Assembly: GCF_000513935.1 (NCBI RefSeq)
Contig: NZ_AZUY01000038.1
Location: forward strand, 229 to 63,324
Direction of reading: 5' to 3'
DNA length: 63,096 nucleotides
Origin: Mesorhizobium sp. WSM3626
GTDB taxonomy: Bacteria > Pseudomonadota > Alphaproteobacteria > Rhizobiales > Rhizobiaceae
In this document: positions 25,708-35,947 of the stretch, one piece after another
How positions within the stretch are numbered: the stretch's first letter is position 1
How the letters are laid out: each line of letters opens with the position of its first letter
Notes under the pieces: generated by a model
Seen by the model: the letters and a program-made list of their open reading frames with translations, nothing else
What the model was told of the DNA's origin: nothing
The model's database searches: none
Position numbers and translations under genes: made by a program

Positions 25708-26478
25708 TCAACTCATCCATTGGCCGCCATCGACATTGTAGGTCTGTGCGACGATGTATTCGGCCTCGTCACTGGCGAGAAACACGGCCATGCCGGCGAG
25801 GTCTTCCGGCTTGCCCATGCGGCCATACGGCACGCCCTCGCCGACCAGCCGCTTCTTTTCGCCTTTCGGCCGGTTCTCGTATTTGGCGAACAAGGCATCG
25901 ACCTCGTCCCACATATCGCTGTCGACGACGCCGGGCGCGATGCCGTTGACATTGATGCGGTGCTTGATCAGGTCGAGCCCGGCCGACTGCGTCAGCGAGA
26001 TGACCGCGGCCTTGGTGGCGCAGTAGACCGCGACCAGCGGCTCGCCGCGACGCCCGGCCTGGCTCGCCATGTTGATGATCCTGCCGCCCTTCCCCCGCGC
26101 GATCATCGAGCGGGCGGCTGCCTGCAGCATGAACAGCGTGCCGGCGACATTGACGGAGAAAAGCTTTTCGTAGCTCGCCCTAGAGATCTCCACGATCGGC
26201 GCCAGGTCGAACAGAGCGGCGTTGTTGATCAGGATGTCCAGACCGCCGGTTTTGCTCTCCACCGCTTTGACCGCGGTATCGATGGATGCCTGGTCGGTGA
26301 CGTCGAGCTTGACGGCATAGGCGTTGTCGCCGATCGCGGCGGCCGTCTTCTCGGCGGCTTCACGGTTGATATCGGCAATCGCCACCGTGGCGCCTTCGCG
26401 CACATAGGCTTCGGCGAAGGCTCTGCCGATGCCGCGCGCCGACCCGGTGATCAGCGCCGATTTGCCTTTCAGCCTCAC
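25708..26478 (-). CDS. smoS: Short-chain polyol dehydrogenase (sorbitol dehydrogenase type)
   Basis: NAD-dependent oxidoreductase of 256 residues. The start is GTG at 26478, after GAGGGTGGGG, giving VRLKGKSALITGSARGIGRA. The glycine motif is GSARGIG, NNAA follows, and the catalytic set is the serine in NMASQAG with YCATK. Length and motifs agree with SmoS-type sorbitol/galactitol dehydrogenases. It lies directly after the ATPase gene of system 2 and would make fructose from sorbitol. Other SDRs share these motifs, so the substrate comes from context. Confidence 0.85.
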   Translation of the reverse strand: MRLKGKSALITGSARGIGRAFAEAYVREGATVAIADINREAAEKTAAAIGDNAYAVKLDVTDQASIDTAVKAVESKTGGLDILINNAALFDLAPIVEISRASYEKLFSVNVAGTLFMLQAAARSMIARGKGGRIINMASQAGRRGEPLVAVYCATKAAVISLTQSAGLDLIKHRINVNGIAPGVVDSDMWDEVDALFAKYENRPKGEKKRLVGEGVPYGRMGKPEDLAGMAVFLASDEAEYIVAQTYNVDGGQWMS

Positions 26479-26488
26479 TGCCCCACCC

Positions 26489-27493
<1,005 letters not shown>

Positions 27494-27543
27494 GGTTTCC
27501 TCCCCGAGAGCTATTTTTCGCCGATTGCTTCAGGCAATTTCCG

Positions 27544-28368
27544 TTACTTCACCGCACCAAAGGTCAGGCCGCGCACCAGCTGCTTCTGGCTGAACCAGCC
27601 CATGATCAGGATCGGCGCGATGGCCAGCGTCGAGGCCGCCGAAAGCTTGGCCCAGAACAGGCCTTGCGGGCTGGAGAAGGAGCTGATGAAGGCGGTCAGC
27701 GGAGCAGCGTCCGTGGTGGTCAGCCGGATGGTCCAGAATGCCTCGTTCCAGGCCAGGATGATGTTGAGCAGCATGGTCGAGGCGATGCCCGGCACCGCCA
27801 TCGGCGTCAGCACGTAGATGATCTCGTTCCACAGCGATGCCCCGTCCATGCGGGCCGCTTCCAGGATCTCGCCGGGGATCTCGCGGAAGTAGGTGTAGAG
27901 CATCCACACCACGATCGGCAGGTTGATCAGCATCAGCATGACCATCAGGCCGATGCGCGAGTCCAGCAGGCCGAGATTGCGGAAGATCAGGTAGATCGGA
28001 AACAGCACGGCGACCGCCGGCATCATCTTGGTGGACAGCATCCACATCAGGATGTCCTTGGTCCGCTTGGTCGGCGAAAACGCCATCGACCAAGCCGCCG
28101 GAATGGCGACCAGCAGCGCCAGGATGGTCGAGCCGACGGAGAGCAGCACCGAGTTCAGGAAGAACTTGAAATAGCCGCTCTGCGCCTGGACTTCGGCATA
28201 GCTTTCGAAGGTCCCCGATGGGATCAGGTTGAAGCCCTGGATCGCCTCCTGTTCCGACTTGAACGAGGTGATGATCGTATAGAGGATCGGGAAGAAGATC
28301 AGCAGGGCGACGATCCAGGCGGCGACGGTCGCGATTGTCTTGTGCTGGGTAGTGACTGCGCGTGCCAT
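27544..28368 (-). CDS. smoG: Polyol ABC transporter permease (SmoG/MalG type, system 2)
   Basis: Inner-membrane permease of 274 residues with six helices. The start at 28368 begins MARAVTTQHKTIATVAAWIV and follows AGGGAGG; a longer frame upstream overlaps the other permease and was rejected. The EAA loop reads PGEILEAARMDGASLWNEII and the C-terminus FSQKQLVRGLTFGAVK, which is highly characteristic of SmoG/MtlG-type subunits. It begins 11 bases after the partner permease stop. Confidence 0.9.
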   Translation of the reverse strand: MARAVTTQHKTIATVAAWIVALLIFFPILYTIITSFKSEQEAIQGFNLIPSGTFESYAEVQAQSGYFKFFLNSVLLSVGSTILALLVAIPAAWSMAFSPTKRTKDILMWMLSTKMMPAVAVLFPIYLIFRNLGLLDSRIGLMVMLMLINLPIVVWMLYTYFREIPGEILEAARMDGASLWNEIIYVLTPMAVPGIASTMLLNIILAWNEAFWTIRLTTTDAAPLTAFISSFSSPQGLFWAKLSAASTLAIAPILIMGWFSQKQLVRGLTFGAVK

Positions 28369-28379
28369 CTTGACCTCCC

Positions 28380-29252
28380 TTACTTGTCCAGGTTCTTGCC
28401 GACGGCGCGCATGGCGAAGAAGGCGACGATGTTGGCGAGAATGACGGCGATCACACCGCCCGCGGATGCCTGGCCGATTTTGAACTCCAGCAACGCCTTC
28501 TGGTAGACAAGGAAGGGCAGGTTCGTGGAGGCATAGCCCGGGCCGCCATTGGTGGTGACCAGGATCTCGGCATAGACGGAGAGCAGGAAGATCGTCTGGA
28601 TCAGGATGACCACGGTAATCGCCCGCGACATGTGCGGCAGCGTCAGATAGATGAAGCGGCTGATGAAGCCGGCGCCATCCATCTCGGCGGCCTCCTTCTG
28701 CTCGCCGTCGAGCGACTGCAGCGAGGTCAGGAGGATCAATGTCGCGAAAGGCAACCACTGCCAGGCGACGATGATGATGATCGCCGTCATCGGATGCTGC
28801 CCGAACCAGTCGATCGGTTGCGCCCCGAAGAAGCGGGCTATATCGGCGAAGACGCCATATTGCGGGTGCATGATCATGTTCTTCCACACCAGCGCTGCCA
28901 CCGGCGGCATGACGAAGAACGGCGAAATGACGAGAATGCGCACGATCCCCTGGCCCCACATCGGCTGATCGATGAGCAGCGCCAGCAGGATGCCGCCGAT
29001 CACCGTGATCAGCAGCACGCTGACCACCAGGACAAGCGTGTTGAGGATCGACTGCAGGAAAGCCGGGTTGGAATAGAACAGCGCGTAATTCGAGAGGCCG
29101 ACGAAGCCATCGCGCATGGGATTAAGCGGATTGTACTGCTGGAAGGAGAACCACAGCGTGAGAGCGAGCGGAACAACCATCCAGACCAGCAGCAGCACCA
29201 CGGATGGCGCCATCATGAATCGGGCAAGCGAACGGGTCTGCTGAGTAGCCAT
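28380..29252 (-). CDS. smoF: Polyol ABC transporter permease (SmoF/MalF type, system 2)
   Basis: Inner-membrane permease of 290 residues with six helices. Two starts are possible; ATG at 29252 is preferred because GAAGGG lies at a good distance, whereas a GTG nine bases earlier would sit on that site. Motifs include YNPLNPMRDGFVGLSNYALF, the EAA loop QKEAAEMDGAGFISRFIYLT and VTTNGGPGYAST. It works with SmoG and the ATPase. Confidence 0.9.
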   Translation of the reverse strand: MATQQTRSLARFMMAPSVVLLLVWMVVPLALTLWFSFQQYNPLNPMRDGFVGLSNYALFYSNPAFLQSILNTLVLVVSVLLITVIGGILLALLIDQPMWGQGIVRILVISPFFVMPPVAALVWKNMIMHPQYGVFADIARFFGAQPIDWFGQHPMTAIIIIVAWQWLPFATLILLTSLQSLDGEQKEAAEMDGAGFISRFIYLTLPHMSRAITVVILIQTIFLLSVYAEILVTTNGGPGYASTNLPFLVYQKALLEFKIGQASAGGVIAVILANIVAFFAMRAVGKNLDK

Positions 29253-29375
29253 GACGGTCACCCTTCAAGGATCAAACTGAATTATCAGAGGCGTTGAAGG
29301 CGGCCGCCCGAACTGGGTTTCGGGCGGCCGTTGCCGGTCATGATCGTCGGCCGGCATTCGGCACCGGGAGGAGCC

Positions 29376-30686
29376 TTACTTGATATAACCGCCCTCGGTC
29401 ATCGCCGCGGTCGCGGCGTCCTGGGCCTGCTTCAGCGCATCGTCGACGCTCGACTGACCGGCAAGAGCCGCCGAGAAGAGCTGGCCGACGGTGGTGCCAA
29501 GGCCCTGGAATTCGGGGATGGCGACGAACTGCACGCCGACATAGGGCACCGGCTTGACGGTCGGATGCGTCGGGTCGGCGGCGTTGATGGAGTCCAGCGT
29601 CATCTTGGCGAACGGAGCCGCCTTCTGGTACTCGGGATTGGCATAGAGCGAGGAGCGCGTGCCCGGAGGTACGTTGGCCCAGCCTTCCTTCGACGCGACG
29701 AGCTCCGCATAGTGCTTGCTGGTGGCCCAGGAGACGAACTTCTCGGCGGCGTCGGCCTTCTGCGTGCCGGCCGGGATCGCGAGCGACCACGCCCACAGCC
29801 AGTTGCCGCGCTTGCCGAGGCCGTTATCGGGCGCCAGGGCGTAGCCGACCTTGTCGGCGACGGTCGAGTTCTTCGGGTCGGAGACGAAGGACGCCGCCAC
29901 GGTGGCGTCGATCCACATGCCGCACTTGCCCTGCTGGAAGAGCGCCAGGTTCTCGTTGAAGCCGTTGGACGAGGCGCCCTCGGGACCGTCGGCCTTCATC
30001 AGGTCGACATAGAACTGCAGCGTCTTCTTCCACTCGGGCTGATCGAACTGCGGCTTCCAGTTCTCGTCGAACCAGCGGGCGCCGAACGAGTTCGACATGG
30101 CGGTCAGGAAGGCCATGTTCTCGCCCCAGCCGGCCTTGCCGCGCAGGCAGACGCCGTTCACGCCACTGGCGCGATCGGTCATCTTATCGGCGGCCTGCTT
30201 GATAAAGTCCCAGGTCGGCGCGTCGGGCATCTTGAGGCCGGCCTTCTCCATCAGGTCCTTGCGGTACATGACGAAGGAGCTTTCGCCGTAGAAGGGCGCG
30301 GCATAGAGCTTGCCATCGACCGAGAGGCCGCCGGCGATGGCCGGGATGATGTCCTTGGCGTCGTAGTCGTCGCCGAGCTTGTCGAGCGGCAAGAGCCAGC
30401 TCTGCTTGGCCCAGATCGGAACCTCGTAGGTGCCGATGGTCATCACGTCATACTGGCCGCCCTTGGTGGCAATGTCGGTGGTGACGCGCTCGCGCAGCAC
30501 GTTCTCTTCGAGCGTGACCCAGTTGAGCTGAATGTCGGGGTTGGCCTTGGTGAAGTCGTCGGTCAGCTTCTGCATGCGGACCATATCGCCATTGTTGACA
30601 GTGGCGATGGTGATGGATTCGGCGTGTGCGGCGAACGCAAGCGCGCTGGCGGACAACAAGCCCAGGGTGAGCGTGCGAAGTTTCAT
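29376..30686 (-). CDS. smoE: Polyol (sorbitol/mannitol) ABC transporter substrate-binding protein
   Basis: Periplasmic binding protein of 436 residues, SBP_bac_1 family. The start at 30686 follows GGGAGGAATTTG; the signal peptide MKLRTLTLGLLSASALAFAA ends at HAE. The mature chain opens ITIATVNNGDMVRMQKLTDD and includes YGTYEVPIWAKQ-like and SSFVMYRKDLMEKAGLKMP segments as in SmoE. It is the first gene of an eight-gene operon (E, F, G, K, S, mannitol dehydrogenase, HAD, kinase). A promoter and SorC-type operator are visible upstream. Confidence 0.9.
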   Translation of the reverse strand: MKLRTLTLGLLSASALAFAAHAESITIATVNNGDMVRMQKLTDDFTKANPDIQLNWVTLEENVLRERVTTDIATKGGQYDVMTIGTYEVPIWAKQSWLLPLDKLGDDYDAKDIIPAIAGGLSVDGKLYAAPFYGESSFVMYRKDLMEKAGLKMPDAPTWDFIKQAADKMTDRASGVNGVCLRGKAGWGENMAFLTAMSNSFGARWFDENWKPQFDQPEWKKTLQFYVDLMKADGPEGASSNGFNENLALFQQGKCGMWIDATVAASFVSDPKNSTVADKVGYALAPDNGLGKRGNWLWAWSLAIPAGTQKADAAEKFVSWATSKHYAELVASKEGWANVPPGTRSSLYANPEYQKAAPFAKMTLDSINAADPTHPTVKPVPYVGVQFVAIPEFQGLGTTVGQLFSAALAGQSSVDDALKQAQDAATAAMTEGGYIK

Positions 30687-30710
30687 CAAATTCCTCCCAT
30701 AAACCAAGAT

Positions 30711-30762
30711 GAGCATTTGCCTTGGTTATGAGCAATTACTCACTTGGTGTGAATTATGTCAA
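30711..30762 (-). promoter_or_regulatory. Promoter and SorC-type operator of the polyol operon
   Basis: On the minus strand TTGACA (30757-30762) is followed after 16 bases by AGTAAT, a plausible sigma-70 pair. Overlapping and downstream are TGAGCAATTACTCA (30729-30742, one mismatched pair) and GAGCATTTGC (30711-30720). AGCATTTGC recurs, reversed, upstream of the SorC regulator at 33227-33237. Confidence 0.5.
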
Positions 30763-30912
30763 GCCGGATTCGATGCTGCAGCGCAGCACGCGACCGGCGC
30801 ATGGCGGCGGACGATCGGCAACAGGGCTCGGATTGTCCCCGCCTGGGATCCGGGCGGCAGGGCCGAAAGCCTCCTGAACGAGATGTGGTTTTCTTGCCCG
30901 GTCTGCCGGTAG

Positions 30913-30960
30913 CTTGTCTGCCGGTCAGCTTGTCTGCCAGTCAACTTGTCCGCCGGTCAG
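30913..30960. repeat. Three tandem 16-bp repeats at the end of a LysR gene
   Basis: CTTGTCTGCCGGTCAG (30913-30928), CTTGTCTGCCAGTCAA (30929-30944) and CTTGTCCGCCGGTCAG (30945-30960) follow head to tail, with a diverged fourth unit on the left. The last unit contains the LysR stop codon. Confidence 0.7.
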
Positions 30961-31862
30961 CAGGCGATCTCGGCCAGCAGCCAGTCACGGAAGGCGCGGA
31001 TCTTGGGCACGTTGCGGCGCGCCTCGGGGTAGACCAGCCAGTAGGCGTGCCCGTCGTCGCCAACCAGGTCGAACGGCTGGATGAGCCGGCCGTCGGCGAG
31101 TTCGGCCTTGAACAGCGCCCTGGTCAGGATCGCCACCCCGTGGCCCGATATGGCCGCGTTGGCTTCATAGGCCTGCGCGCCCATGCTGCTGCCGGGACGC
31201 CTGGCAAGGTCATGGCTGTGCACGCCGGCGGCCTCGAACCATTGTGTCCACCAGATATCGCTGGGATCGAGGATCGGCAGCTTGAGCAGATCGGTCGGTT
31301 CGTTGATGCCGCCGATGCTCGCCGCGAGCTTCGGGCTCAGCATCGGCGTGAAATCGGCATCGAGCAGCTTGTGGGCTTCCAGCCCCGGCCATTTGCCGCC
31401 GCCCGAACGGATGGCAAGGTCGACATCCTCGCGGGCGAAATCCGTCAGCCGGCTCGACGTCTCGAGCCGTACGGCAAGCGACGGATGCGCGATCTGGAAC
31501 GCGCCGAGGTGGTGCGCCAGCCAGTTGGAGGCAAAGGTCAGCACCGTGGTGACACATAGCAGCCCGTCCGCACCGCCGCGCGCGGCGGCATAGGCCTGGC
31601 TAAGAATGGCGAAGGCCTCGCTGACGGCCGGCGCCAGGCGTTGGCCGGCTTCCGTGAGTTCGATCTGTCGCGGCCGGCGCAGGAACAGCGGCGCGCCGAC
31701 GCGCTCTTCCAGCACCTTGATCTGATAGCTGACGGCCGCTTGCGTCATGGCGAGTTCACCAGCGGCCTTGGTGAAGGAAAGATGCCGCGCCACCGCCTCG
31801 AACACCCGGATCGCCTGCAGCGGCGGGAGTTGCGAAAGCTGTGGCGCGCTGAGGTCAGGCAT
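30957..31862 (-). CDS. LysR-family regulator, GcvA-like
   Basis: Transcription factor of 301 residues. The helix-turn-helix region has LQAIRVFEAVARHLSFTKAA and MTQAAVSYQIKVLEERVGAP. The effector domain contains WWTQWFEAAGV, usual in GcvA-type proteins. Its start codon and AAGGA site lie inside a perfect palindrome (31860-31876), so it is probably autoregulated. It is divergent from the DUF1127 gene and lies just upstream of the polyol operon promoter, on the same strand. Target genes cannot be told. Confidence 0.87.
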   Translation of the reverse strand: MPDLSAPQLSQLPPLQAIRVFEAVARHLSFTKAAGELAMTQAAVSYQIKVLEERVGAPLFLRRPRQIELTEAGQRLAPAVSEAFAILSQAYAAARGGADGLLCVTTVLTFASNWLAHHLGAFQIAHPSLAVRLETSSRLTDFAREDVDLAIRSGGGKWPGLEAHKLLDADFTPMLSPKLAASIGGINEPTDLLKLPILDPSDIWWTQWFEAAGVHSHDLARRPGSSMGAQAYEANAAISGHGVAILTRALFKAELADGRLIQPFDLVGDDGHAYWLVYPEARRNVPKIRAFRDWLLAEIAC

Positions 31863-31876
31863 AAGGCATCCTTATG
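31860..31876. promoter_or_regulatory. Perfect palindrome over the LysR start codon, candidate operator
   Basis: CATAAGG-CAT-CCTTATG is an exact 7-3-7 inverted repeat with a T-N11-A core. On the coding strand it contains the AAGGA ribosome site and the ATG. In RNA it could also hide both in a hairpin. Confidence 0.55.
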
Positions 31877-31972
31877 GGTCGTTATCGACGTTCGATTGGC
31901 AAAGGCGGCCGGCAAGGCCGACATTGATGCTCAACCCGTCATTCGGGTTCAGGATAACGAAGGTTGACGATC

Positions 31973-32158
31973 ATGACCATGGCGCAGCAAAAATGCACTC
32001 CCGCTCCCGATCATCGCTGGATTTCGTGGCTTGTGGACGGGTTTGGCTGGTTCGCGACCAGAAAAAAGGCACATCTTGATATCAGGGACCTGTCGCCGCA
32101 TCTGCTGCGCGACCTCGGTTTTCTCGACGGCAACGACCCTTTCGGCCGGCACCAATAG
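31973..32158 (+). CDS. DUF1127-family small protein
   Basis: A 61-residue protein with a C-terminal DUF1127 motif, HLLRDLGFLDGND. The central segment WISWLVDGFGWFATRKKAHL is amphipathic and arginine/lysine rich, as in the family. In alphaproteobacteria such proteins take part in RNA maturation and in phosphate or carbon balance. The start at 31973 has AAGG upstream; ATG 31979 is also possible. It lies divergent from the LysR gene and convergent to the SorC gene, whose stop is 26 bases away. Confidence 0.75.
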   Translation: MTMAQQKCTPAPDHRWISWLVDGFGWFATRKKAHLDIRDLSPHLLRDLGFLDGNDPFGRHQ

Positions 32159-32183
32159 CCTTGCTGGCTTTATCACCAAGCCG

Positions 32184-33143
32184 TCAAATGCTGGCCAGCA
32201 GGGCGGCCGCCGTCCGCTCGTCGGTGATGAGCCCGTTGACCAGCCGGCGGTTGACGGCCGCCATGATGCCCGGCAGCTTGCGCTCGCCCATGGCAAGCGC
32301 AATGACCAGCGACTTCTCACGCGACGGCAGCGCCGCCGACGACACCCGGTCATTGGTGATGCCCTCGATTATGCGGCCTTCGCGATCGAACACCCAGCCG
32401 ACGATTTCGGCGACGCCGCCGGCCTTCTGCAGGGCTTTCAGCTCGCTTTCGGAAATGAAGCCATCCTCGTAGAGCGGCGCCTTCGGCCCAAGGTCGCCAA
32501 TGCCGATGAAGGTGACATCGGCCTCGGCGGCAAGCGCCAGCGTCGGCTGGATCATCGGTTGGTTGAGCAGCATCTCGCGCTCCTGCGGCGAGGAGGCGAT
32601 GACCGGGAGCGGCATCGGGAAGGACCGCGCCTTGACCCTGTCGGCCATGGTGAAGATGACGTTGTAGAAGGCGGCCGAACCGTCCGGCGAGATGTTGCCG
32701 GTCAAGGACACCACCTTGTGCTGCGGGCATTCCATCGGCGGCAATTGTTCGATCGCCGCCTTCAGCGTGCGTCCGGTGCCGATGCCCATGACGAGCGGTA
32801 TCGGCGACCGAAGCCGCCGCTCGATCTCGGCGGCCGCCGCTTCGGCGATGCCGATGGTCGTGGAGGATGAACTGGGGTCACTCGGCACCACCTCGACAAG
32901 GTCGAGCGCGAAGCGCGATTTCAGCCGCGCGGCAAGATCCAGGCAGTTGGCGATCGGATGATCGACGCGGACCTTGATCAGGCCTTCCGACACCGCCAGC
33001 GACACCAGCCGCTGCGCCGTCTGCCTCGATATGCCGAGCGTGGCGGCGATCTGGTCCTGCGTGTTGCCGGCAACATAGTAGAGCCAGCCGGCGCGCGCCG
33101 CGTCGTCCAGCCTGTTGGTGCCGCCATCCTGCCGGGTATTCAC
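32184..33143 (-). CDS. SorC-family sugar-binding transcriptional regulator
   Basis: Regulator of 319 residues. The start chosen is GTG at 33143, because GGGAGG lies six bases ahead; an ATG nine codons upstream lacks a site. The helix-turn-helix reads YYVAGNTQDQIAATLGISRQ and TAQRLVSLAVSEGLIKV. The sugar-phosphate-binding domain has MGIGTGRTLKAAIEQLP and FIGIGDLGPKAPLY. It probably controls the smo-type polyol operon; the shared AGCATTTGC motif supports this. It is divergent from a HAD gene. Confidence 0.87.
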   Translation of the reverse strand: MNTRQDGGTNRLDDAARAGWLYYVAGNTQDQIAATLGISRQTAQRLVSLAVSEGLIKVRVDHPIANCLDLAARLKSRFALDLVEVVPSDPSSSSTTIGIAEAAAAEIERRLRSPIPLVMGIGTGRTLKAAIEQLPPMECPQHKVVSLTGNISPDGSAAFYNVIFTMADRVKARSFPMPLPVIASSPQEREMLLNQPMIQPTLALAAEADVTFIGIGDLGPKAPLYEDGFISESELKALQKAGGVAEIVGWVFDREGRIIEGITNDRVSSAALPSREKSLVIALAMGERKLPGIMAAVNRRLVNGLITDERTAAALLASI

Positions 33144-33226
33144 GTCCTGCCTCCCGAAACCGCCGATCATCAGGCGGTCATATCAGTTTCGCAGGGAATG
33201 ACCGCCTGCGCAATTGTCAATCTCAA

Positions 33227-33237
33227 GAGCAAATGCT
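33227..33237. promoter_or_regulatory. Candidate SorC operator in the regulator/HAD divergent region
   Basis: GAGCAAATGCT is the reverse complement of the AGCATTTGC motif found upstream of the polyol-operon binding-protein gene (30711-30720), with AGCA and TGCT as half-sites. It lies 84 bases upstream of the regulator start. Confidence 0.45.
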
Positions 33238-33384
33238 TACACCGATACAGCGGAGTTTTCTTCACTATCATCCGGCTGGAGAAAGCGCGGCGGGTTCCGT
33301 TTTCATCAGAAGGCATGTTCTGCGGCCGCTAAAGGTTTATCTCCCGTCGCAAACCCTTTAAGGGATCGCAAAAAGGAGCGCTGC

Positions 33385-34017
33385 ATGACACCGAAGGCGG
33401 TTTTCTGGGACATGGACGGCACGCTGGTCGACAGCGAACCGCTGCACGAAGCAGCCCTCATTGCAGCGATGCGCAATGCCGGCCTCACGCCGCCTGACGA
33501 TCTGCATGAGCGCGTGCTCGGCGTCGCCGCCTGGCCGGTCTACGAAATGATGCGCGACGAGTTCGGGCTGCAACTGCCCTTCGACGAATGGATCGTTCAC
33601 AAATATGAGCATTACCTGCCGCTGGTCGAGGGGCTGAAGCCGCGCCCAGGCGCCATCGAGGTCTTCAACGAACTGCGCGCGCTCGGTGTGCAGCAGGCGG
33701 TGGTCTCCAATTCGGACCGGATGATCGTCGACGCCAACCTGCACATGGTGGGGCTGACTTACCCCGGCATGAAGACGATCAGCCGCAACGACGTGCGCGA
33801 AGGCAAGCCGCACGCCGAGCCTTTCCTGCGCGCCGCCTATCTGGCGGACGTCGATCCTGCGCACGCCGTCGCGGTCGACGACAGCTGGCCGGGCGCCATG
33901 GCGGGGCTGGCGGCGGGAATGAAGACCATCTTCTGGCCTGAAAAGCCGATGGAAGGACCGCCCGGCGCGGTCGTCATCAATAGCGCCGCGGAATTGCGGG
34001 CTCAGCTCGGACTGTAG
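33385..34017 (+). CDS. HAD-superfamily phosphatase
   Basis: Cytosolic hydrolase of 210 residues. Motif I is FWDMDGTLVDSEP, motif II VVSNSD, motif III the lysine in EGKPHAEPFL and motif IV VDDSWPG. The start ATG follows AAAAGGAG. Its helical cap between motifs I and II is typical of beta-phosphoglucomutase-like or phosphoglycolate-type members. It is divergent from the SorC gene and shares its promoter region, so it may belong to polyol metabolism. Its stop is three bases from the convergent aldolase stop. Confidence 0.82.
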   Translation: MTPKAVFWDMDGTLVDSEPLHEAALIAAMRNAGLTPPDDLHERVLGVAAWPVYEMMRDEFGLQLPFDEWIVHKYEHYLPLVEGLKPRPGAIEVFNELRALGVQQAVVSNSDRMIVDANLHMVGLTYPGMKTISRNDVREGKPHAEPFLRAAYLADVDPAHAVAVDDSWPGAMAGLAAGMKTIFWPEKPMEGPPGAVVINSAAELRAQLGL

Positions 34018-34020
34018 CCC

Positions 34021-34788
34021 TCAGTTCCGGTACACCGGCTCCTGCTCGTCGAGGATCGCCTTCAACTCGGCGAGATGGCGTTCGGCCTGGCCTGGATAGT
34101 CGTCCATCTCGCTCGCCGCCTTCTCGGCGATCGCGTCGGAGAGCGTGCGCAGCGGCCGGCCGGTCCACAGCGCCTTGATGTAGGTCTCGGCGGCGCGCTC
34201 GAAATAAAACATGCGGTTGAAAGCATCGGCGACGGTGTCGCCGATAACCAGCACGCCATGGTTGCCCATCACCATTACCTTGACCTTGGGGTCGGCGAGA
34301 AGCTGCGAGCAGCGTTCGCCCTCTTCCTCGAAGGCCAGCCCGCCATAATGCGCGTCGACGACGTGACGGTTGAAGAACATCGCCGAATTCTGGTCGATCG
34401 GCGGCAGCGTCGAGTCGGCAAGCGAGGCCAGCACGGTGGCGTGGATCGAATGGACATGCATGACGCAGCGCGCGTGCGGCACGTTGCGATGGACGGCTCC
34501 GTGCAGCCCCCATGCCGTCGGGTCGGGTGCATTCGGCCCTGAAAGCGTGCCGGGGTCGTTGGCGTCGATTTCGATCAGGTCGCTCGCCTTGACGCGCGAG
34601 AAATGCACCTGGTTCGGGTTCATCAGGAATCTGGTGCCGTCGTCGTTGACGGCCAGCGAGAAATGGTTGGCCACTGCTTCGTGCATGTTGAGCCGCGCCG
34701 TCCAACGGAAGGCGCATGCGAGATCGACGCGCTCTTCGTAGAAGGGCAGGTTGGTCAGCGTTTCCTTCTGCAGGCGGGCAATGCTCAT
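34021..34788 (-). CDS. Class II aldolase/adducin-family protein
   Basis: Metal-dependent aldolase or epimerase-like protein of 255 residues. Zinc-binding histidines are seen in MHVHSIHATVLASL and in MGNHGVLVIGDTVADAFNRM, with a downstream FYFERAAETYIKAL helix. The start ATG is at 34788. It lies 80 bases after ureG on the same strand but the link to urease is probably only positional. Substrate unknown; L-fuculose-type aldolases and many uncharacterised members look alike. Confidence 0.82.
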   Translation of the reverse strand: MSIARLQKETLTNLPFYEERVDLACAFRWTARLNMHEAVANHFSLAVNDDGTRFLMNPNQVHFSRVKASDLIEIDANDPGTLSGPNAPDPTAWGLHGAVHRNVPHARCVMHVHSIHATVLASLADSTLPPIDQNSAMFFNRHVVDAHYGGLAFEEEGERCSQLLADPKVKVMVMGNHGVLVIGDTVADAFNRMFYFERAAETYIKALWTGRPLRTLSDAIAEKAASEMDDYPGQAERHLAELKAILDEQEPVYRN

Positions 34789-34868
34789 CCTAGAATTCCT
34801 CCGGTTTCGGCAAGAATGCCGTGCTCCGCTGGTGCCCGCAACCGCTTTCGCTTGGTGCAGAAGGCCAG

Positions 34869-35506
<638 letters not shown>

Positions 35507-35510
<4 letters not shown>

Positions 35511-35947
35511 GTCGGAAACTCCATAATGGCAAGAACCGCGAAGCCGAGCCCGATCAGCAGGCACAGCGGCGAATAGAGGCTGGTATCGAGCCGCGCAAAA
35601 GGCTGTTCGGGTGCCAGCCGGCGCCACCAGGGCGTGAAACCGGCGATACCGCGCCCCAGGAACACCAGACCGATCAGCATCGACGTGGCGGCAAGCCCCT
35701 CCCTTGGAAACGGCGAGGCAAAGAAACCGATGAGCGCCAGCGGCCACAGCGTTGCCAGGCCAAGGCAAGCGGCAACGGCGAAACTGGCGAATGGCGTCGG
35801 CATTTCGTCGACGCCGCGAAAACCGACGACGGCGTGGGCGCAGGACGCCGCATCCCTGCCCGGCCAGATGCCGCCGATGCCCCAATAGACATGCAGGGCC
35901 GTGATCAGCAGCAGGACGAATGAGAGGACGAAGGCGAGGAGGATCAT
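35507..35947 (-). CDS. DUF3995-family membrane protein within the urease operon
   Basis: Inner-membrane protein of 146 residues with four predicted helices. It opens MILLAFVLSFVLLLITALHV, then YWGIGGIWPG, the DUF3995 pattern. Its start overlaps the ureF stop and its stop overlaps the ureG start, both by ATGA, so it is translated in step with two nickel chaperones. A role in nickel or urea/ammonia movement would fit the position, but no metal motif is obvious and this is inference. Confidence 0.75.
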
